Positions 15,748 to 27,217 of a stretch of DNA of 45,328 bases are shown piece by piece. Under the pieces are notes generated by a model. That model saw only the letters and a program-made list of their open reading frames with translations, was not told where the DNA came from and did not search any database. Source of the DNA: Agromyces sp. NDB4Y10 (GTDB lineage: Bacteria > Actinomycetota > Actinomycetes > Actinomycetales > Microbacteriaceae); the NCBI RefSeq assembly GCF_001620055.1, contig NZ_LQGY01000059.1, forward strand, positions 1-45,328. The letters are read 5' to 3'. Each line of letters begins with the position of its first letter. Within the stretch, counting starts at the first letter, position 1. Made by a program: the position numbers and the translations under genes.

Positions 15748-16950
15748 TCATGCCGGAGGCGCGGCGGATCGGTCGGCGAGGAACGACGCACCGAGCACCG
15801 CAGCCGATCGACGGCCGTCGTGGACGGCGCGCACGAACCGGGGCCCTTCGGCGGCCGCCGCGCGCGCACGCGCGGGGTCGGCGAGCAGGTCGCGCACCAC
15901 GCGGTCGAGATCCTCCGCGCGCGACTGCACGATGGGCAACGCGCCGCCGCCCGCACCGAGCACGTGCTCGCGGACGTCCTCGCGGACGTGGCCGATCACG
16001 ATGCGGCCGGCGGCGAGCGCCTCGCACGCCGCGACGCCGTAGGAGCCGAGCGAGAACTGGTCGAGGACGATGTCGGCCCGTCGGTAGAGCTCCGGCATGG
16101 CGTCGGCCGCGACGCCCTCGTGCCGCTCGTACCGCACGAGCCCCTCGTCGTGCAGACGCCGCATGGCCGGCTCGATCGCGGCGCTGCCCTTGAGGCCGGC
16201 GCGACTGGGGATGTGCACGACCAGGGGCCGATCCCCCGCGAGCACGGGGGCCGCGTCGCGCGCGAGCCACCCCTCGCCGACGACGACGGGCAGCCAGGTG
16301 GCGCCCGGTGCGTCGGCGAGGAGGTCGGGCGTCGAGACGAAGACCGGCGCGCCGACCTGCGCCAGCACGTCGAGGTTGCGCGCCGCCGACCGTTCGAGCT
16401 GGTCGGTGCCCTCGTATCGTCCGGGCGCGAAGGGCGAGTCGGGTTCGGTCGCCCGGTGCCGGCTCGGCAGTCGGATGTCGGACCCGTGGGCCACCATGGC
16501 GACCTCGACCCCGGCCTCGCGCAGGGCGGCGACCTCGCGGACGACGTCGCCGCGGAACAGGCGCCCGAAGATCGGCAGTTCCGCTTCGACCAGGACGTGC
16601 GTGAATCGGCCGGAGACGGTCGCGAACCACGTGCGCTGCCATGCGCGGGAGCGCAGGAACGTGCGCGTGTCGACGGCGTAGTCGCTCGGGAAGCCGAAGC
16701 CCGCCGCCCCGCGATAGGTCATGCTGCGGGCACCGACGCCGTCGAGCCGCTCGGCAGCGCGAGCCCACGCCCATCCCTGGCCCGCGAAGTTGGCCGGCGC
16801 GACGAGCAGTCGACGGGCACCGTCGGGCGGGCTCATCGGAGCGGGCGGCGGACGAAGGTCGGGCACGGCCGAGATCGCCCGGTCGAGGCCGCGCACGACC
16901 CCGGCGGGCAGCGCGGCCCGCACGCGCGCGGCGAGGGAGGGCGGCGTCAT
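15748..16950 (-). CDS. GT4-like glycosyltransferase, tandem copy A
   Basis: This 400-aa GT-B protein is a paralogue of the next gene downstream. It shares LLVAPANFAGQGWAWARAAE, MVAHGSDIRLPSRHRATEPD, VVHIPSRAGLKGSAAIEPAM and DIVLDQFSLGSYGVAACEAL at corresponding positions. The first 45 residues are proline-rich and diverge. ATG 16950 lies 13 bases after the ABC transporter stop, so ABC transporter, copy A and copy B form one minus-strand operon. Sugar specificity is not evident. The linkage to an ABC exporter suggests that the pair adds sugars to a lipid-linked unit handled by that exporter. Confidence 0.82.
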   Translation of the reverse strand: MTPPSLAARVRAALPAGVVRGLDRAISAVPDLRPPPAPMSPPDGARRLLVAPANFAGQGWAWARAAERLDGVGARSMTYRGAAGFGFPSDYAVDTRTFLRSRAWQRTWFATVSGRFTHVLVEAELPIFGRLFRGDVVREVAALREAGVEVAMVAHGSDIRLPSRHRATEPDSPFAPGRYEGTDQLERSAARNLDVLAQVGAPVFVSTPDLLADAPGATWLPVVVGEGWLARDAAPVLAGDRPLVVHIPSRAGLKGSAAIEPAMRRLHDEGLVRYERHEGVAADAMPELYRRADIVLDQFSLGSYGVAACEALAAGRIVIGHVREDVREHVLGAGGGALPIVQSRAEDLDRVVRDLLADPARARAAAAEGPRFVRAVHDGRRSAAVLGASFLADRSAAPPA

Positions 16951-16963
16951 CCGCTCGCCCCGC

Positions 16964-18742
16964 TCATGTCAGGCCGGCGAGCGCCGCCTGCACCTTGAAC
17001 TCCGGCACGCGGGACACGAGCTCGGCGAACGTGCCCTGCGCCACGATCCGGCCGTCGTCGAGGTAGCAGAGCAGGTCGTTGTCGCGCACGGTCGAGAGCC
17101 GGTGCGCGACGGAGACGACGGTCACCTTGCCCTCGAGTGCGCGGATGGCCTGCGCGACATCCGCCTCGGTCTTCGTGTCGAGCGCGCTCGTCGCCTCGTC
17201 GAGGACCAGGACGAGCGGCTCGCTGTACAGGGCCCGCGCGATCCCGAGGCGCTGCCGCTGCCCGCCCGAGAGGGAGATGCCCGCATCGCCGATGCGCGAG
17301 TCCATGCCGCCCGGTCGAGCGGCGATGGCCGGCCAGAGCTGCGCGCGCTCGAGGGCGCGCTGCACGCGGTCGTAGTCGATCTCGCCCTCCCACGACAGCG
17401 CCACGTTCTGCGCGACGGTGCCGTTGAACAGGGCCACCTGCTGGGGCACGTAGCCCACGCGGTCGCGCCACGCCGCCAGCACGCGCTCGAGCGGCATCCC
17501 GTCGACCTCGATCGTGCCCTGCGAGGGCGAGATCAGCCCGAGCAGGATGTCGACGACCGTCGACTTGCCGGCACCGGACGGTCCGACGAGCCCGAGGGTG
17601 GAGCCCATCGGGATGTCGAGGTCGATGCCCTGGACGGCCGGGCGCTCGGAGTCCGGGTAGCTGAACGCGACGTCGCGGAGGACGAGCCGCTCGGGCTCGC
17701 CACGGAGCGGCTCGTGGCCGATCTCCTCGGCGCGGCGGAGGTGCTCCTGGGCATCCTCGACGTCGCTCACGACCATCTCGACGTGCGGCGCGTTCGCCTG
17801 CGCGTTCGTGAGGAGGCCCTGGAAGGAGATGATCGACGGCACGATGCGGAAGCCCGCGACACCGAACAGCGCGACCGCCGCGATCGCCTCCGAGAGCCCG
17901 CCGACGGCGTACGCCGCGCCGCCCACGATGACGAAGCCGCCGACGAGGGCGCCGTCGAGCACGAACTTCGGCACGCCGCCGAGGAAGTAGAGGTTCGCCC
18001 GCGCCCGCGTCGACGAGATGCGGTTGCGGTGCACGTTCGCGGCGACCTCGGCCGCCTTGTTGCGCAGCGTGATCTCCTTCAGGGCGTTGACCATGTCGGT
18101 CATGATCGCCGCGGCGCGGATGGAGTAGTCGCGGTTGACCCGGCCGGCCTGCACGGCGCGGCGCGAGACCCAGCGGTAGAGCAGCAGGCCGATGGCGCCG
18201 AGGTAGACGACCGTGATGAGCGCGGTGAGCGGTGCGGCGACGAGCACGACCACGAGCACGGCGATGAACGTCGTGATGAGCGAGGGCAGCGTGATGACGG
18301 GCAGGAGGAAGCCGGACGTGGTCGTCGCCACGCCCACGTCGACGAGCCGGACGAGCTGCGAGGTGCTGCGCGTGATGCGCTCGACCCACGGCGCGCGGAT
18401 GTACGCATCGAACAGCCGATCGCCGACCGTGAGCTCGTACTTGGCGAACTTGCGCGTGGCGACCCACTGCAGCAGCACGTTCAGCGCGGACTTCAGGATG
18501 ATCAGCAGCGACACGGCGAGCAGCACCCACACGTACCCGTCGATGCCGACCTGGCCGATGCCGGGGATGTTGATGGGCGCCGACTGCACCATGGAGCCGA
18601 GGGACAGCGCGAGGATGCCGAGGGCGAGGATGTCGAGCAGGGCGAGCGCGCTGGAGAGGACCACGAACCACCAGAGGAACGCGCGCTCCTCGGGGGGAAG
18701 GATGGGCAGCAGGCGGCGCAAGGTCCGCCAGATGAGCTTCAC
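16964..18742 (-). CDS. ABC exporter, fused permease-ATPase (PglK/MsbA-like flippase)
   Basis: This 592-aa half-transporter has six membrane helices in residues about 20-310. An ATPase domain follows with Walker A GPSGAGKST, signature LSGGQRQ, Walker B LVLDEATSALD and the H-loop SVAHRLST. Fused half-transporters of this kind dimerise; those in glycan clusters (PglK) flip lipid-linked oligosaccharides. GTG 18742 (VKLIWRTLRR) is preferred over an in-frame GTG seven codons upstream because AGAGGAGA lies about ten bases before it. It is the first gene of a minus-strand operon with two GT4-like genes. A drug or lipid exporter is the alternative, but context favours glycan. Confidence 0.85.
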   Translation of the reverse strand: MKLIWRTLRRLLPILPPEERAFLWWFVVLSSALALLDILALGILALSLGSMVQSAPINIPGIGQVGIDGYVWVLLAVSLLIILKSALNVLLQWVATRKFAKYELTVGDRLFDAYIRAPWVERITRSTSQLVRLVDVGVATTTSGFLLPVITLPSLITTFIAVLVVVLVAAPLTALITVVYLGAIGLLLYRWVSRRAVQAGRVNRDYSIRAAAIMTDMVNALKEITLRNKAAEVAANVHRNRISSTRARANLYFLGGVPKFVLDGALVGGFVIVGGAAYAVGGLSEAIAAVALFGVAGFRIVPSIISFQGLLTNAQANAPHVEMVVSDVEDAQEHLRRAEEIGHEPLRGEPERLVLRDVAFSYPDSERPAVQGIDLDIPMGSTLGLVGPSGAGKSTVVDILLGLISPSQGTIEVDGMPLERVLAAWRDRVGYVPQQVALFNGTVAQNVALSWEGEIDYDRVQRALERAQLWPAIAARPGGMDSRIGDAGISLSGGQRQRLGIARALYSEPLVLVLDEATSALDTKTEADVAQAIRALEGKVTVVSVAHRLSTVRDNDLLCYLDDGRIVAQGTFAELVSRVPEFKVQAALAGLT

Positions 18743-18858
18743 GGAACCAGATTCTCCTCTCACGTGTCGCGGGGGTCATCCTCCCACACCGGCGGTGCGT
18801 GCCCGCTGAGACGGCGGATGCCGCCGGCGGCGTTCCGGATGCGCGACGACGCCGCTGA

Positions 18859-18864
18859 TACGAT
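18859..18864 (+). promoter_or_regulatory. -10 box for leaderless GT2 transcript
   Basis: TACGAT ends six bases before ATG 18871 and no ribosome site is present, so the main plus-strand operon probably begins with a leaderless mRNA. Confidence 0.5.
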
Positions 18865-18870
18865 CCCTTC

Positions 18871-19608
18871 ATGCTTCCGAGGCCCCAGGGCACGCTCATC
18901 GTGCTGCCCGCGTTCAACGAGGAGGCCTCGGTCGGAGCGGTGCTGGCGGAGATCCAGCGCGCGATGCCGGGCGTGCCCTGCCTCGTCGTCGACGACGGTT
19001 CGACGGATGCCACGGCCGAGCGTGCCGCGGCGGCCGGCGCCACGGTGCTGCGCCTGCCCTACAACCTCGGCGTCGGCGGCGCCATGCGCGCCGGCTTCCG
19101 CTACGCCAAGTCGGAGGGGTATCGCACGGTCGTGCAGCTCGACGCCGACGGCCAGCACGACCCGGCCGAGGTGCCCGAGCTGATCGCGGCGCTCGACCAC
19201 AGCGACATCGCGATCGGCGCCCGGTTCGCGGGCAAGGGCGAGTACGCCGCGCGCGGGCCCCGCCGCTGGGCGATGGTCGTGCTCTCGCGCGTCATCAGCC
19301 GCATCAGCCGCACCCGCCTCACCGACACGACGAGCGGCTTCAAGGCCAACGGGCCCCGCGCCATCGCGCTGTTCGCCGAGCACTACCCGGCCGAGTACCT
19401 GGGCGACACCGTCGAGGCCCTCGTCATCGCCGCCCGCGCGGGCCTGCGCATCCGCCAGGTGCCCGTCGCGATGCGGCCCCGCCAGGGCGGCGCGCCCTCG
19501 CACCATCCGATCAAGGCCGCGGTCTACCTCGTGCGCGCGTTCGTCGCGCTCGGGTTCGCCCTGCTGCGCCCCCGGGTGGTCATCCCCGAGACCGGAGGCA
19601 GCCGATGA
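18871..19608 (+). CDS. GT2 glycosyltransferase of polyprenyl-phosphate sugar synthase type
   Basis: This 245-aa enzyme has a compact GT-A fold: VLPAFNEEASVGAVL at the start, VVDDGSTDATAE, NLGVGGAMRAGFRYA, the metal motif DADGQHDPAEVPEL, and DTTSGFKANGPRA. Proteins of this size and pattern (DPM1-like) attach a hexose from a nucleotide sugar to polyprenyl phosphate or act as short glycosyltransferases. It overlaps the DUF2304 membrane gene by four bases (ATGA). This GT2-DUF2304 pair recurs in many glycan loci, and the membrane partner probably anchors the enzyme. The polyprenyl-phosphate product would suit the GT-C-like DUF6541 protein in the same operon, an inference. Confidence 0.85.
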   Translation: MLPRPQGTLIVLPAFNEEASVGAVLAEIQRAMPGVPCLVVDDGSTDATAERAAAAGATVLRLPYNLGVGGAMRAGFRYAKSEGYRTVVQLDADGQHDPAEVPELIAALDHSDIAIGARFAGKGEYAARGPRRWAMVVLSRVISRISRTRLTDTTSGFKANGPRAIALFAEHYPAEYLGDTVEALVIAARAGLRIRQVPVAMRPRQGGAPSHHPIKAAVYLVRAFVALGFALLRPRVVIPETGGSR

Positions 19609-19991
19609 GCACGGGCACCTACCTCCTCGGCGTCGTCGCGGCGCTCATCGCGTTCGCCGCGGTCGTCGAGCTGCTCCGTCGCCGGCGGCTCCGCGAGCGG
19701 CACGCGATCTGGTGGTTCTTCGCCGCGGTCGGCGCGCTGGTCATCGGCTTCTTCCCGAGCCTGCTGACGTGGGCCGCCGACCTGCTGAACGTCGGCGTCC
19801 CCTCGAACCTCGTCTTCTTCGTCAGCATCGTGATCCTGTTCCTCGTGAGCCTCCAGCACGCCGGCGAGCTCACCGACCTGGAGGACCGCACGCGAACGCT
19901 CGCCGAGGAGGTCGCGCTGCAGCAGGTAAAGTTGGACCGCCTCGAGCGGGCGTCCCGGCCCGACGACGCCGACACCGACTCCCCCGACTGA
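19605..19991 (+). CDS. DUF2304 small membrane protein
   Basis: This 128-aa protein has three hydrophobic segments (about residues 5-22, 35-52 and 66-84), with RHAIWWFFAAVGALVIGFFP in the middle. A charged coiled-coil-like tail (ELTDLEDRTRTLAEEVALQQ) follows and ends in an acidic stretch. This is the DUF2304 pattern, seen next to DPM1-like GT2 enzymes in bacteria and archaea. Translation is coupled to the glycosyltransferase by an ATGA overlap. It probably acts as a membrane partner; no catalytic residues are apparent. Confidence 0.85.
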   Translation: MSTGTYLLGVVAALIAFAAVVELLRRRRLRERHAIWWFFAAVGALVIGFFPSLLTWAADLLNVGVPSNLVFFVSIVILFLVSLQHAGELTDLEDRTRTLAEEVALQQVKLDRLERASRPDDADTDSPD

Positions 19992-20039
19992 TCGCGGCAC
20001 CCGCCCACCACCGGGCGCGGCGCCGGAAAGGACATGCCC

Positions 20040-20630
20040 GTGACTACGATCGCTCCGAGCGCGGACGTCTCAGACGACGCCGTCATCGGCGACGGCAGCA
20101 AGGTCTGGCATCTCGCGCAGGTCCGAGAGGGTGCTCGCCTCGGCGAGAACTGCATCGTCGGCCGTGGCGCGTACATCGGCAGCGGCGTCGTCCTGGGCGA
20201 CAACTGCAAGGTGCAGAACTACGCGCTGGTCTACGAGCCGGCCGAACTCGGGCAGGGCGTGTTCATCGGCCCGGCGGTGGTGCTCACCAACGACACCTAT
20301 CCGCGGGCGATCAGCCCCGACGGCTCGCTGAAGAGCGCCCACGACTGGACCCCGGTCGGGGTGACCATCCGCGACGGCGCATCGATCGGCGCACGCGCCG
20401 TGTGCGTCGCGCCGGTCACGATCGGGCGCTGGGCCACCGTGGCCGCCGGCGCGGTCGTCACGAAGGACGTGCCGGACTTCGCGCTCGTCGCGGGCGTGCC
20501 CGCGCGACGCATCCGCTGGGTCGGCCGCGCGGGCGTGCCGCTCGAGCAGCAGGGCGACGCCTGGGTGTGCCCCGAGACCGGCGAACGCTACATCGAAGAC
20601 GCAGGGATCCTGCGGGAGGAGCAGTCATGA
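20040..20630 (+). CDS. wbpD: WbpD-like hexapeptide-repeat N-acetyltransferase
   Basis: This 196-aa left-handed beta-helix protein has hexapeptide repeats from about residue 10 to 150 (AVIGDGSKVWHLAQV, CIVGRGAYIGSGVVLGDNC, ASIGARAVCVAPVTIG, TVAAGAVVTKDVP). It ends with ALVAGVPARRIRWVG and a short C-terminal extension. In the WbpD/WlbB family the enzyme acetylates the 3-amino group of UDP-GlcNAc3NA. GTG 20040 is chosen because GGAAAGGA lies about eight bases before it, whereas ATG 20034 would be only two bases from that site. It overlaps the WbpE-type aminotransferase by four bases, and the WbpB-type dehydrogenase follows. Confidence 0.87.
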   Translation: MTTIAPSADVSDDAVIGDGSKVWHLAQVREGARLGENCIVGRGAYIGSGVVLGDNCKVQNYALVYEPAELGQGVFIGPAVVLTNDTYPRAISPDGSLKSAHDWTPVGVTIRDGASIGARAVCVAPVTIGRWATVAAGAVVTKDVPDFALVAGVPARRIRWVGRAGVPLEQQGDAWVCPETGERYIEDAGILREEQS

Positions 20631-21715
20631 GCGAGTTCATCCCGGCCGCCAAGCCGATCGTCGGCGACGAGGAGCGGGCCGCGGTCGACGCGGTCCTCGC
20701 CTCGGGCATGCTGGCGCAGGGCGCCGAGGTCGCCACGTTCGAGCAGGAGTTCTCCGAGGTCCTCCTCGACGGACGCGCCGTCGTCGCCGTCAACTCGGGC
20801 ACCGCCGGCCAGCACCTCGGCCTGCTGGCCTCGGGCGTGGGTCCGGGCGACGAGGTGATCGTGCCGTCGTTCACCTTCGCCGCGACCGCGAACTCCGTCG
20901 CCCTCACCGGCGCGACGCCGGTGTTCGCCGACATCGAGCCGAACCACTTCTGCCTCGACCCCGCCGACGTGGCCGCCAAGGTCACCGAGCGCACGGTCGG
21001 CATCATGCCCGTGCACCTCTACGGGCACCCCGCGAACATGACCGCCTTCGAGGAGCTCGCGGCCCAGCGCGGCCTGGCCCTCTACGAGGACGCCGCGCAG
21101 GCGCACGGCGCCAGCCTCGGCGGGCGCCGCGTCGGCACGTTCGGCCGCTTCGCGATGTTCAGCCTCTACCCGACGAAGAACATGACGAGCGGCGAGGGCG
21201 GCATGGTCTCCACCGACGACGCCGGCGTCGAGCGGATGCTGCGCCTCCTCCGCAACCAGGGCATGGAGAAGCAGTACGAGAACGAGGTCGTCGGCTTCAA
21301 CGCCCGCATGACCAACATCCACGCCGCCATCGGCCGCGTGCAGCTCACCAAGGTGCTCGGCTGGACCGAGACCCGCCGCCGCAACGCCGCCTTCCTCGAC
21401 GCCAACCTCGAGGGCGTCGTGACGCCCCCGGTGGCCGAGGGCGCCGAGCACGTCTACCACCAGTACACGATCCGGGTCCCCGAGGACCGCGACGGGTTCG
21501 CGACGGCGCTGCGCGAGCAGTACCAGATCGGCTCGGGCGTCTACTACCCGATCCCCAACCACCGCCTGCCCTCGTTCGGCCTCGACCTCGACCTCCCCGA
21601 GACCGAGCGGGCCGCGCGCGAGGTGCTGTCGCTGCCGGTCCACCCGTCGCTGTCCGAGGCGGACCTCGAGCGCATCGTCTCGGCCGTGAACGAGCTCGCG
21701 AAGGCGGGTGCGTGA
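20627..21715 (+). CDS. wbpE: WbpE-like DegT/DnrJ/EryC1 sugar aminotransferase
   Basis: This 362-aa PLP enzyme has the family landmarks NSGTAGQHLGLLASG, EVIVPSFTFAATANSV, EDAAQAHGA (154-162) and the PLP lysine K184 in SLYPTKNMTSGEGG. MTNIHAAIGRVQL, as in sugar aminotransferases, follows. In the Wbp pathway WbpE transfers an amino group from glutamate to the 3-keto intermediate of UDP-GlcNAcA. The ATGA overlap with wbpD and the near overlap with wbpB make one translationally coupled unit. Other DegT enzymes act on 4-keto sugars, but the WbpB and WbpD neighbours favour C3 amination. Confidence 0.9.
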   Translation: MSEFIPAAKPIVGDEERAAVDAVLASGMLAQGAEVATFEQEFSEVLLDGRAVVAVNSGTAGQHLGLLASGVGPGDEVIVPSFTFAATANSVALTGATPVFADIEPNHFCLDPADVAAKVTERTVGIMPVHLYGHPANMTAFEELAAQRGLALYEDAAQAHGASLGGRRVGTFGRFAMFSLYPTKNMTSGEGGMVSTDDAGVERMLRLLRNQGMEKQYENEVVGFNARMTNIHAAIGRVQLTKVLGWTETRRRNAAFLDANLEGVVTPPVAEGAEHVYHQYTIRVPEDRDGFATALREQYQIGSGVYYPIPNHRLPSFGLDLDLPETERAAREVLSLPVHPSLSEADLERIVSAVNELAKAGA

Positions 21716-22710
21716 TGGCGGAACTCCGCATCGGCGTCATCGGCCTCGGCATGATGGGGCGTCACCACGTCCGCGTCACGCGCGAGCTCGAGGGCGTGCG
21801 CCTCGTCGCCGTCGCCGACGCGCAGGGCGACCCGCACGGCGTGGCCGGGGGCCTGCCCGTGCTCGAGTCCGTCGCGGCGCTCATCGAGCAGGGCATCGAC
21901 GCGGCCGTGGTCGCCGTGCCCACCGGCTACCACGAGGCGGTGGCGCTCGAACTGGCGGATGCCGGCGTGCACACGCTCGTCGAGAAGCCGATCGCCAGTG
22001 ACAGCGCCGCCGGCGAGCGCGTCGCGTCCGCGTTCGAGCGGGCCGGCCTCGTCGGTGCCGTGGGCCACATCGAGCGGTACAACCCGGCACTCCAGGACCT
22101 GCGCCGTCGACTCGCCGAGGGCGAGCTCGGCGAGCTGTACCAGATCGCCACGCGACGCCAGGGTCCGTTCCCGGCGCGGATCGCGGACGTCGGCGTCGTC
22201 AAGGACCTGGGCACCCACGACATCGACCTCACGGCCTGGCTGGCGCAGTCGGCGTACACGAGCATCGCCGCGCGCACCACGACGCGCAGCGGTCGCCCGC
22301 ACGAGGACATGGTCTCGGCCACCGGCCAGCTGGCCAACGGCGCGATCACGAACCACCTCGTCAACTGGCTCTCGCCCATGAAGGAGCGCGTGACGGTCGT
22401 CACCGGTGAGCGCGGCGCGTTCGTCGCCGACACGGTGAGCGCCGACCTGACCTTCTTCGAGAACGGCACCCAGACCACCGAGTGGGAGTCCGTGGCGGCG
22501 TTCCGCGGCGTGTCGGAGGGCTCGATGATCCGCTTCGCACTCGCCAAGCGCGAGCCCCTGCGGTCCGAGCACGAGGCGTTCCGCGATGCCATCCTCGGGA
22601 AGTCGTCGGAGACGGTGACCATGCGCGAGGGCCTCACGACCCTCCGCGTCGCCGAGGCGGTCGTCGAGTCCGCGCGCACCGGCCAGTCGCAGTCGCTCGC
22701 GGCCGCCTGA
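21715..22710 (+). CDS. wbpB: WbpB-like Gfo/Idh/MocA oxidoreductase
   Basis: This 331-aa NAD-dependent dehydrogenase has the Rossmann motif GVIGLGMMGRHH at the N-terminus, the conserved EKPIA, and GHIERYNPAL. The active-site region VVKDLGTHDIDLTAWL contains the His of the D..HD motif. In the Wbp pathway WbpB oxidises C3 of UDP-GlcNAcA and is recycled with 2-oxoglutarate, giving the substrate for WbpE. ATG 21715 overlaps the stop of wbpE by one base (TGATG); GTG 21712 is an alternative. Gene order acetyltransferase-aminotransferase-oxidoreductase supports the assignment beyond generic family membership. Confidence 0.88.
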   Translation: MAELRIGVIGLGMMGRHHVRVTRELEGVRLVAVADAQGDPHGVAGGLPVLESVAALIEQGIDAAVVAVPTGYHEAVALELADAGVHTLVEKPIASDSAAGERVASAFERAGLVGAVGHIERYNPALQDLRRRLAEGELGELYQIATRRQGPFPARIADVGVVKDLGTHDIDLTAWLAQSAYTSIAARTTTRSGRPHEDMVSATGQLANGAITNHLVNWLSPMKERVTVVTGERGAFVADTVSADLTFFENGTQTTEWESVAAFRGVSEGSMIRFALAKREPLRSEHEAFRDAILGKSSETVTMREGLTTLRVAEAVVESARTGQSQSLAAA

Positions 22711-22713
22711 GCG

Positions 22714-25163
<2,450 letters not shown>

Positions 25164-25182
25164 TCGAGGTCCCCGCCCGCAG

Positions 25183-27183
25183 ATGAGCTGGATCGAGGCG
25201 TTGCCCGCGATCGCGGTCGCGATCGTGCTGTTCGTGGTCCCCGGTGCGCCGTTCGCGCTGCTGCTGGGACTGCGCGGCGTCGCGTTCCTCGGCGTGGCCG
25301 TCGCGGCATCCGTCGGCATCGTCGGCGCCGCGTCGATCGCCGCGCCGCTCGTCGGGCTCGACTGGGGCCTGCTGCCCGTCGGCATCCTGGCGGTCGTCGG
25401 CGGCCTCGTCGGGTTCGCCCTGCGTCGCTGGTCGCGTCGCCCGTCGTCGCGGGACGCCGGCGGCTGGTCCGAGCTGCTGCCCGCCGCCGCGGGTCTCGCC
25501 GCGGGGGCCGCGCTCATCCTGGCGACGCTGCTGCCCGGCATGGGCTCGCCGCGCAACCCGTCGCAGACCTACGACGCGATCTTCCACCTCAACGCCGTGC
25601 GGTGGATCGCCGACACGGGCGACGCCTCGCCCTTCCACATGACGATGACGACGCCCGGCGCCTCGTCGGGCTTCTACCCGACGACGTGGCACGCCTTCGC
25701 GGCCCTCGTGATGCCCGCGGCCGGTGCCGATCCGGTCGTCGCCGCGAACTCGCTCGCCGTCGTCGTCGCGGCCGTCGTGTGGCCGGTCGCCTGCGTCTTC
25801 CTCGCCCGCATGCTGTTCGGGCCGCGCCCGCTGGTCCTCGCCCTCGCCGGAGCCCTCAGCGCCGGGTTCGCCGCGTTCCCCTACCTGCTCGCCTGGTACG
25901 GCGTGCTCTACCCGAACTCCCTGGCGATCGCACTGGTCCCCGTCGCCCTGGGCTCGCTCGTCGGCGCGGTCGGCGGCAGCGCTCCTCGGCTCGTCGGCAT
26001 CACGCGCCGGACCGATGACGCGGGGCTTCCGCCCACCCGCCTCGATGCCGGGGCATCGCCCCTCGCGTGGGGTGTCGCGACCCTCGTCGCGGTCGTCGCG
26101 GCGACGCTCGCGCACCCCAACGCCCTGTTCTCGATCTTCGTGCTCAGCGCGCCGCTCGTCATCGCGGCCGCCGTGCGCGGCGTCCGCACCGCGACGCGCC
26201 CGTCCCGACGGGTGCTGATCGTCGCAGCGACGCTCGCGGTGTTCGCCGTGGAGGCGTTCATCTGGTCCCGGTTCCAGACGGGCGACAACGGCTGGCCGTC
26301 GGTGCGGCCGTTCTACGTCTCGCTGGCCGAGGCCCTCCGCAACAGCCCGCTCGACATCACCGTCGGCTGGGTGGTCACCCTCCTCGTCGGCATCGGTGTC
26401 GTGGGCGGCCTGCTGCTCCGGCGCACGCCGGGCTGGCTCGTGGCCTCGTGGCTGCTCGCCGCGACGCTCTTCGCGTTCGCGAACGGCTGGCCCGAGGGTC
26501 CGCTCCGCACGGCCATCACCGGGCTCTGGTACAACGATGCGTTCCGGCTGGCCGCCCTCGGGCCGGTCGTCGCCGTGCCGCTGGCCGTGGTGGGCCTCGT
26601 GCTCGCGCTCGACTGGGCCGGCGCCGGCCTCGACCGACTGGCACGACGCCGTGGTGCGGAGCCATCGGCGGCCCTGCGCGCGACCGTGCTGTCGCTCGTC
26701 GCCGCGATCGCCGTCGTGGGCACCCAGTTCGGCGCGATCCGGAGCATCGACGGCAACCTCGCGGACGCCTATCGCCTCGATGCCGACAGCCCCTCGGTGA
26801 ACCCGGACGAGCTGGCCCTGTTCGACGACGTCGCCGAGCTGGTACCCGAGGACGCGGTGATCGCCGGGAATCCGTGGAACGGCAGCGCGCTCGTGTACGC
26901 GTTCACGGGCCGTCAGGCGCTGTTCCCGCACGTCGGCGGCGCCTACCCCGAGGCGCACCGCGCGATCGCCGAGGGGCTCGCCGACGGCGCGCCCGAGGCC
27001 TGCGCGGCGGCCGCCGAGCTCGGCGTCACCCACGTCATCGACTCCGACGACCGCATGCTGTTCATCGGCGACGCGCGCGCCGAGCTGTACCCCGGCCTGA
27101 CGGACCTGCCGCGCGACCCCGCCGCCCTCTCGTTGCTGGCCGAGCGGGGCGACGCGAGACTGTACGAGGTGACGGGCTGCTGA
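25183..27183 (+). CDS. DUF6541 polytopic membrane protein, possible GT-C enzyme
   Basis: This 666-aa protein has about fourteen hydrophobic segments. It carries an early polar loop with SPRNPSQTYDAIFHLNAVRW and SGFYPTTWHAFAALV, a pattern like the acidic first loop (D..FH.N) of GT-C glycosyltransferases. A soluble C-terminal domain (about residues 535-666) contains VIAGNPWNGSALVYAFTGR and THVIDSDDRM. DUF6541 proteins have no established reaction to my knowledge; the fold suggests use of polyprenyl-phosphate sugars on the outer face. It lies between glf and wbpA in one operon with the DPM1-like GT2, which could supply such a donor. The function is inference. Confidence 0.75.
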   Translation: MSWIEALPAIAVAIVLFVVPGAPFALLLGLRGVAFLGVAVAASVGIVGAASIAAPLVGLDWGLLPVGILAVVGGLVGFALRRWSRRPSSRDAGGWSELLPAAAGLAAGAALILATLLPGMGSPRNPSQTYDAIFHLNAVRWIADTGDASPFHMTMTTPGASSGFYPTTWHAFAALVMPAAGADPVVAANSLAVVVAAVVWPVACVFLARMLFGPRPLVLALAGALSAGFAAFPYLLAWYGVLYPNSLAIALVPVALGSLVGAVGGSAPRLVGITRRTDDAGLPPTRLDAGASPLAWGVATLVAVVAATLAHPNALFSIFVLSAPLVIAAAVRGVRTATRPSRRVLIVAATLAVFAVEAFIWSRFQTGDNGWPSVRPFYVSLAEALRNSPLDITVGWVVTLLVGIGVVGGLLLRRTPGWLVASWLLAATLFAFANGWPEGPLRTAITGLWYNDAFRLAALGPVVAVPLAVVGLVLALDWAGAGLDRLARRRGAEPSAALRATVLSLVAAIAVVGTQFGAIRSIDGNLADAYRLDADSPSVNPDELALFDDVAELVPEDAVIAGNPWNGSALVYAFTGRQALFPHVGGAYPEAHRAIAEGLADGAPEACAAAAELGVTHVIDSDDRMLFIGDARAELYPGLTDLPRDPAALSLLAERGDARLYEVTGC

Positions 27184-27217
27184 GCCGCGTCGCACACACC
27201 AAGAGGAGAGCATCACT

